Shown here: positions 60,915 to 64,000 of the stretch, piece after piece
How positions within the stretch are numbered: position 1 is the stretch's first letter
Layout of the letters: every line of letters begins with the position of its first letter
Assembly: GCA_900541865.1 (NCBI GenBank)
Contig: UQLO01000004.1
Coordinates: 32,527-96,526, forward strand
Length of the DNA: 64,000 nt
Direction of reading: 5' to 3'
From: an uncultured Porphyromonadaceae bacterium
GTDB lineage: Bacteria > Bacteroidota > Bacteroidia > Bacteroidales > Muribaculaceae
The notes under the pieces: generated by a model
The model's input: only the letters and a program-made list of their open reading frames with translations
What the model was told of the DNA's origin: nothing
Databases searched by the model: none
Program-made: the position numbers and the translations under genes

Positions 60915-61787
60915 TTATTCCGAGCCAGAATTGCAACAGATAATTTTCGTTGGGTTTATCAAAATTTCAAAATTTTTGCAGACGCTTGCGTGAGAATTTT
61001 CAGAACTTTCTGGAGCTTCCTCTTGTTTTTCCGATACCGAAGCATTAACTTTGCCATCGGAAACGCTGTTCCCTTGCGTAGGAAGGAGGTCCGGCACATC
61101 ATTTTCTTGATGTTCAGCTAAGCGCCGTTCAGAGCTGTTGGGGAGCAGCGCTTGTTTTGTATATACCCGATCAAATGACATCAATTTATCCTTAATCTTA
61201 CGCGCCTTGGAAACCATATGGCTGCTGGTGGATATTTCCAGTCCTTCTCGCTGAACGGTTACTGAGGTATAGTTTTTTATGGTCTCGCCGTTGCGTAGGA
61301 AGGTTTTGACAAACACATATGAGAAAGGACGTTCCGTGGTTTGTCCTTCCTTTGCCTCGCTTGGCTCAATCAGAATTAAATCTGGGTCTTGAAGGGTGCG
61401 AACGAACATGCCGAACTCCGCACTACGTTTTTTATCAATCAGCTTCACATACAGACCATCCCCCATTTTAACGACTCCAATTGGCGTTTCTATGGAATTG
61501 TTAACTCCAAAACTCTCATGCCATGCTTGGGGTGTTATTGAGCGGACGTATCTTGCCGACAACCACAGCAAGATACTGCTCGTTCGAGCAGTATCTGGGA
61601 ACCAGGAACCGGAAACCGGGGATTTGGCCAATTCCCAATCCCAAATTCCAGGTTCCCACACGGTGCAAACCGTGTCGGTCGTTACCTCCCAAAACCTCAC
61701 TCGCGGCAACCGCGCCGAGTCGGCGTTCATTTCCACCGACCCGGCCATATTCAATAACCTTTTTGAACAGGTCAACGACCTTATCAA
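60915..61787 (-). CDS. Phage PBECR-type nuclease-domain protein (prophage remnant)
   Basis: The open frame gives 290 aa, but only residues from about 97 on look like real protein. Residues 97-210 (SIETPIGVVKMGDGLYVKLIDKK, EFGMFVRTLQDPDLIL, TERPFSYVFVKTF, YTSVTVQREGLEISTSSH) match the phage Barnase-EndoU-ColicinE5/RelE-like (PBECR) nuclease domain usually fused to or beside phage head morphogenesis proteins. The first 75 or so residues are read antisense to phage-like codons on the plus strand and across a chain of hairpins, so the true start is probably near 61562 (TTG) or the gene is a 3' fragment. After 210 comes a Ser/Glu-rich tail. Confidence 0.6.
   Translation of the reverse strand: MIRSLTCSKRLLNMAGSVEMNADSARLPRVRFWEVTTDTVCTVWEPGIWDWELAKSPVSGSWFPDTARTSSILLWLSARYVRSITPQAWHESFGVNNSIETPIGVVKMGDGLYVKLIDKKRSAEFGMFVRTLQDPDLILIEPSEAKEGQTTERPFSYVFVKTFLRNGETIKNYTSVTVQREGLEISTSSHMVSKARKIKDKLMSFDRVYTKQALLPNSSERRLAEHQENDVPDLLPTQGNSVSDGKVNASVSEKQEEAPESSENSHASVCKNFEILINPTKIICCNSGSE
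61548..61675. repeat. Chain of four abutting perfect or near-perfect hairpins
   Basis: H1: GTATCTTGC (61548-61556) with GCAAGATAC (61568-61576). H2: AGATACTGCTCG (61571-61582) with CGAGCAGTATCT (61585-61596). H3: TGGGAACCAGGAA (61596-61608) with TTCCAGGTTCCCA (61646-61658), one mismatch. H4: ACACGGT (61658-61664) with ACCGTGT (61669-61675) around GCAA. H1 and H2 share the AGATAC arm and are mutually exclusive; H2/H3 and H3/H4 share one boundary base each. Confidence 0.85.
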
Positions 61788-61842
61788 AAATCATTCAGTG
61801 CCTCTCAATGAATTATTCGGCCGAAGAATTGGAGCAGATTGA
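61663..61842 (+). CDS. Putative small phage protein (remnant)
   Basis: A frame of up to 59 codons from GTG 61663, ending in NRAESAFISTDPAIFNNLFEQVNDLIKNHSVPLNELFGRRIGAD, which reads like a genuine helical phage protein. The start is uncertain because the GTG falls in hairpin H4. It overlaps the following gene by 35 nt, as tightly packed phage genes do, and lies antisense to the doubtful N terminus of the nuclease frame. I know no family name. Confidence 0.4.
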   Translation: MQTVSVVTSQNLTRGNRAESAFISTDPAIFNNLFEQVNDLIKNHSVPLNELFGRRIGAD

Positions 61843-62083
61843 GCGCTACGCTTCAATCTATTTGAAGATTTCCGACATCGCCGTAATCCTTGACATTCCG
61901 GCTGACGTGTTGCGAGCCGACATTGCGGATCGCACCACTGCCGTCAGTAAGTCTTACCGCCGGGGCAAAGCCTCCTCAAAGGTCAAGCTACATTCCCAAG
62001 AAATGATGCTCGCCCAAGTCGGCTCACCCCTCGCTATCGAAAACGCGCACCGCAACCTCCTAGATATGGAGGATGATGAATAA
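61808..62083 (+). CDS. Small phage protein, possibly terminase small-subunit-like (remnant)
   Basis: 91 aa. A helix-turn-helix-like N terminus (YSAEELEQIERYASIYLKISDIAVILDIPADVLRADI) and a helical C terminus (YRRGKASSKVKLHSQEMMLAQVGSPLAIENAHRNLLDMEDDE). The layout of an HTH followed by repeated basic helices resembles phage terminase small subunits or DNA-packaging accessory proteins. In an intact phage a terminase large gene would follow; here an unrelated minus-strand gene does, so the phage region is truncated. Confidence 0.6.
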   Translation: MNYSAEELEQIERYASIYLKISDIAVILDIPADVLRADIADRTTAVSKSYRRGKASSKVKLHSQEMMLAQVGSPLAIENAHRNLLDMEDDE

Positions 62084-62113
62084 AACGAGATGCGACCTCT
62101 CAGCCGCACCTCG
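62078..62113 (-). terminator. Terminator after the M56 gene
   Basis: Minus strand stem CGAGGTGCG (62105-62113) with CGCATCTCG (62086-62094), one G-T position, followed by TTTTATTC. It may also act in the plus direction. Confidence 0.65.
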
Positions 62114-62138
62114 CTATTTGATGGTGTGAAAAACTGTT

Positions 62139-63449
62139 TTACTCGGCTTTCTGCTTGAATTGAATGGGAATGACGAAGCTTACAGCCACCGGGTTGCCTC
62201 CGACGGAGCCGGGGGCCCATCGCTCTGTGAGTCCGTTTTTTACGGCATCTATCGCGATTTGATCAAGGTCGCCGTAACCGCATGATTCAATTCGGCGGAT
62301 GTCGCCTATCGTTCCGTCGGCGTTTACGGTAAACCCGATAAGGGCTCGTCCGCTTGCTTCGGCCTTCCAGTTGCGTCCGGGGTCGGGGAATGTCAACTTT
62401 CCCATAACGGCATTCATCATAGCCGTTTCGCCTCCCGGATATTGAGGCATCACATCGGCGGTGTCGTAGACTCCGATTTCAGTATCGTCGTCATTTGTTG
62501 CAGACGCTTGCACATTTGCGGTATTTTCATTACCTTCGCTGACGGAAACGCCGCTGTTGCTGATGGTTGACACTGCGGCGCGCACTGCGGGCACGCCTGC
62601 CACCAGGAGCGCCAACGCAAGCATCGGCACAAGTGCGAGGGCCTTGAATTTACGCCCCGCACCACTTTTTTCTTTGTACATCATGGTGATACGTTTTTTA
62701 AGTTTACTATGATTGAGGCTGTTGGCTAAGGACGGGAATCTGGTGCCAACAGCTTTTTTTATCAATAACATTTGGTACTCCTGCGGATTGTGGCCGCTGT
62801 CAATCACCGCCATATCGGCTTGATACTCATGAACGAGCATCAATTCATCGCGCATAAGCCATGCGGCGGGGTTGAACCAGTTGATGATGCATACAATCTG
62901 TGCTATCAGCAAATCAACCCAATGGTGACAAGCCACGTGCTTTAACTCGTGGGTCGTAATTGCCCGGCAATTACTGGTATAATCAGCGCGGCTAATCAAG
63001 ATATACCGCATCCAACTGAACGGAGCGAATTTATCATCATCGGTCAAAACCAATGTATATTCACCATGAGTAACCTTATCGCCGGAGCGTATCATCTTTA
63101 GAAGCCTAATCCATGTTATGACAGTTTTTGCGGTCACAACCGCCATTCCTGCCATAAACGCCCATATCAAGACTGTTCCCCAAATTGGTTGTGATTCGGT
63201 ACAGGACTTGACTCCGATAAACCCAAGACCTTCAAAGACGGACTCTTGAGAAGGTGTGGAGGAAACCAAAAGATGAACGAGTGAAATCAGCGGCAAATAA
63301 GCAAACGATACTATATATATCATAAGCAACACGCCTCTGTTGTAGTTATGTTGGTTTTCCCTTGCCAAGAATACACGATAGGCAAGGAACATCGCGAGCA
63401 TCAGCAGACCGCTTTCCAGTGAGTATGATAAAAATGTTCCCATTGTCAT
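62139..63449 (-). CDS. BlaR1/M56-family membrane metallopeptidase with TonB_C domain
   Basis: 436 aa. Four membrane helices; the zinc motif HELKH is at residues 167-171, with HEYQAD downstream as the third ligand region. A further helix at about 275-295 leads to a periplasmic linker and a C-terminal TonB_C domain (about 345-436: MPQYPGGETAMMNAV, GRALIGFTVNADGTIGDIRRIESCG). In BlaR1 systems the peptidase, once it senses a ligand, cleaves or triggers loss of the BlaI-type repressor. Here the sensor is a TonB_C-like domain, common in Bacteroidota, so the signal is unlikely to be a beta-lactam. It overlaps the repressor gene by four bases. Confidence 0.88.
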   Translation of the reverse strand: MTMGTFLSYSLESGLLMLAMFLAYRVFLARENQHNYNRGVLLMIYIVSFAYLPLISLVHLLVSSTPSQESVFEGLGFIGVKSCTESQPIWGTVLIWAFMAGMAVVTAKTVITWIRLLKMIRSGDKVTHGEYTLVLTDDDKFAPFSWMRYILISRADYTSNCRAITTHELKHVACHHWVDLLIAQIVCIINWFNPAAWLMRDELMLVHEYQADMAVIDSGHNPQEYQMLLIKKAVGTRFPSLANSLNHSKLKKRITMMYKEKSGAGRKFKALALVPMLALALLVAGVPAVRAAVSTISNSGVSVSEGNENTANVQASATNDDDTEIGVYDTADVMPQYPGGETAMMNAVMGKLTFPDPGRNWKAEASGRALIGFTVNADGTIGDIRRIESCGYGDLDQIAIDAVKNGLTERWAPGSVGGNPVAVSFVIPIQFKQKAE

Positions 63450-63823
63450 TTTCCTTTGCGTTCAACCAATTCAAGCAGTTCTTTAAGTTCGTCTGCCGAG
63501 ATTTTATCCTCGGCGACCAATGCCGATACAGCCCCGTAGTAGCTTCCTCCGAAATAATTCTTTATGAAGTTGCCGAAACTACGACTGCGAAAATCTTCTT
63601 TTTGTGCAATCGCATAATAATGGAATGAACCGGCAACTTCATTGTGGCCTACGAATCCCTTGCCCTCCAAACGGCGCATTACAGTTGAGACCGTATTAAA
63701 ATGCGGCTTGGGGTCCGGATACATCTCCACAAGCTTGCTTATTTGTATCGGGCCATGTTCCCATAGGAGTCGCATCAGTTCCTCCTCCTTTGGCGTCAGT
63801 TGGTCTTTTTCTCTCTTTCTCAT
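63446..63823 (-). CDS. BlaI/MecI/CopY-family repressor
   Basis: 125 aa from ATG 63823. A winged helix (TPKEEELMRLLWEHGPIQISKLVEMY, PHFNTVSTVMRRLEGKGFVGH) plus a C-terminal dimerisation region (SALVAEDKISADELKELLELVERKG) match the BlaI family. It is the first gene of the operon with the M56 peptidase. The promoter and three identical palindromes directly upstream indicate self-repression. A longer frame to 63883 runs through the promoter. Confidence 0.92.
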   Translation of the reverse strand: MRKREKDQLTPKEEELMRLLWEHGPIQISKLVEMYPDPKPHFNTVSTVMRRLEGKGFVGHNEVAGSFHYYAIAQKEDFRSRSFGNFIKNYFGGSYYGAVSALVAEDKISADELKELLELVERKGK

Positions 63824-63920
63824 AACTATTGTTGTAGTTGACGATGCAAAGTTAATAACTATTTCCGTAGTTGCAACGCCCAAAGCTCATTCTTAACCTT
63901 TCTTAACTATTAAAATAGTT
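63824..63920 (-). promoter_or_regulatory. Three AACTA-N6-TAGTT palindromes (candidate BlaI-type operators)
   Basis: Copies at 63824-63839, 63857-63872 and 63905-63920, all with exact 5-bp arms and a 6-bp spacer. The first abuts the start codon, the second fills the promoter spacer, and the third lies upstream of -33. Confidence 0.8.
63847..63876 (-). promoter_or_regulatory. Promoter of the blaI-like/M56 operon
   Basis: Minus strand TTG (63874-63876), 19-bp spacer and TAACTTTG (63847-63854), with an operator-like palindrome inside the spacer. Confidence 0.8.
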
Positions 63921-64000
63921 GTGGTAACTACTCAGCTATCGCTGGGCGACGATAAAGTCATGGATTAGCGGTTGGCCTGTTAGACCAACGCCAAAACTGC
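63921..64000. other. Window end, no gene
   Basis: No open frame supported. A half-site AACTA (63926-63930) lacks its partner arm. A weak hairpin (GCGGTTGG/CCAACGCC, about 63968-63993) may belong to whatever lies beyond the window. Confidence 0.4.

Noticed and set aside
63926..63941. Fourth AACTA site near the window end
   Set aside because: The matching TAGTT arm is missing at the correct spacing.
1..64000. CRISPR arrays, rRNA genes, intact insertion sequences, toxin-antitoxin pairs
   Set aside because: I looked for regularly spaced repeats, transposase motifs and rRNA-like sequence and found none that I could support.

Overview
The window is a GC-rich chromosomal segment from a member of the order Bacteroidales, most likely a Muribaculaceae-like gut commensal. 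Three observations support this. Several families are largely confined to Bacteroidota (DUF4290, DUF3098, a BT_3928-type DoxX/MauE protein, a TonB_C-tailed M56 peptidase). At least fifteen promoters match the Bacteroidota form TTTG-N19/20-TAnnTTTG. The single tRNA gene does not encode its CCA end. The genus is inferred from overall character only; no 16S rRNA is present.

Layout. 0-9 kb: the 3' part of rlmH and an ABC-F ATPase, then a minus-strand envelope and tRNA-modification block (ftsX, DUF3098, uppP, truB, queA, DUF1599, DoxX/MauE, a BASS-type transporter). 9-17 kb: class II aldolase, then an AlkD-like gene joined to menaquinone genes menD-menB-menC-menE, an RluA-type synthase and fmt. 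17-22 kb: a small membrane protein, a PstS-like lipoprotein, a large TPR protein, and rarA. 21.6-30 kb (minus): flavin reductase, TPR protein, gyrA, dnaB, OmpA-like protein, a small acidic protein, rimM and DUF4290. 30-39 kb (plus): nrdD-nrdG, exonuclease III, DUF4250, UvrD/PcrA helicase, nspC, glycosyltransferase, radC. 39-45 kb (minus): C11 peptidase, MscS channel, prolyl oligopeptidase, lipoprotein, metallo-hydrolase. 45-49 kb: secreted alpha-amylase and a Bcr/CflA-type exporter. 49-57 kb (minus): pyrK-pyrD, then pyrB-pyrI-flavin reductase-glyA-ispD-recG, with a tRNA-Met in front of pyrK.

The first 57 kb is housekeeping sequence, tightly packed with many 1-14 bp gene overlaps. Four convergent gene pairs have interleaved, overlapping or nearly touching 3' ends. 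From about 57 kb to the end the sequence becomes accessory and visibly more AT-rich. It holds a 36-codon acidic ORF with a good promoter, pncB, a decayed DUF2726 gene, a secreted orphan, a cupin-HxlR pair with two matching operator-like palindromes, a phage relic with four abutting hairpins, and a BlaI/BlaR1-type regulatory pair whose promoter carries three copies of one palindrome.

The most unusual signals are the hairpin chain at 61548-61675, the three AACTA-N6-TAGTT palindromes around the blaI-like promoter, the paired TTAC-N6-GTAW boxes before cupin-hxlR, three AAGTTWWCCAAAAC repeats before nrdDG, the 36-codon ORF, and strong terminator hairpins that end only 9-33 nt before the next start codon. 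I saw no CRISPR array, rRNA gene or intact mobile element. No complete novel defence system can be supported from the sequence alone.
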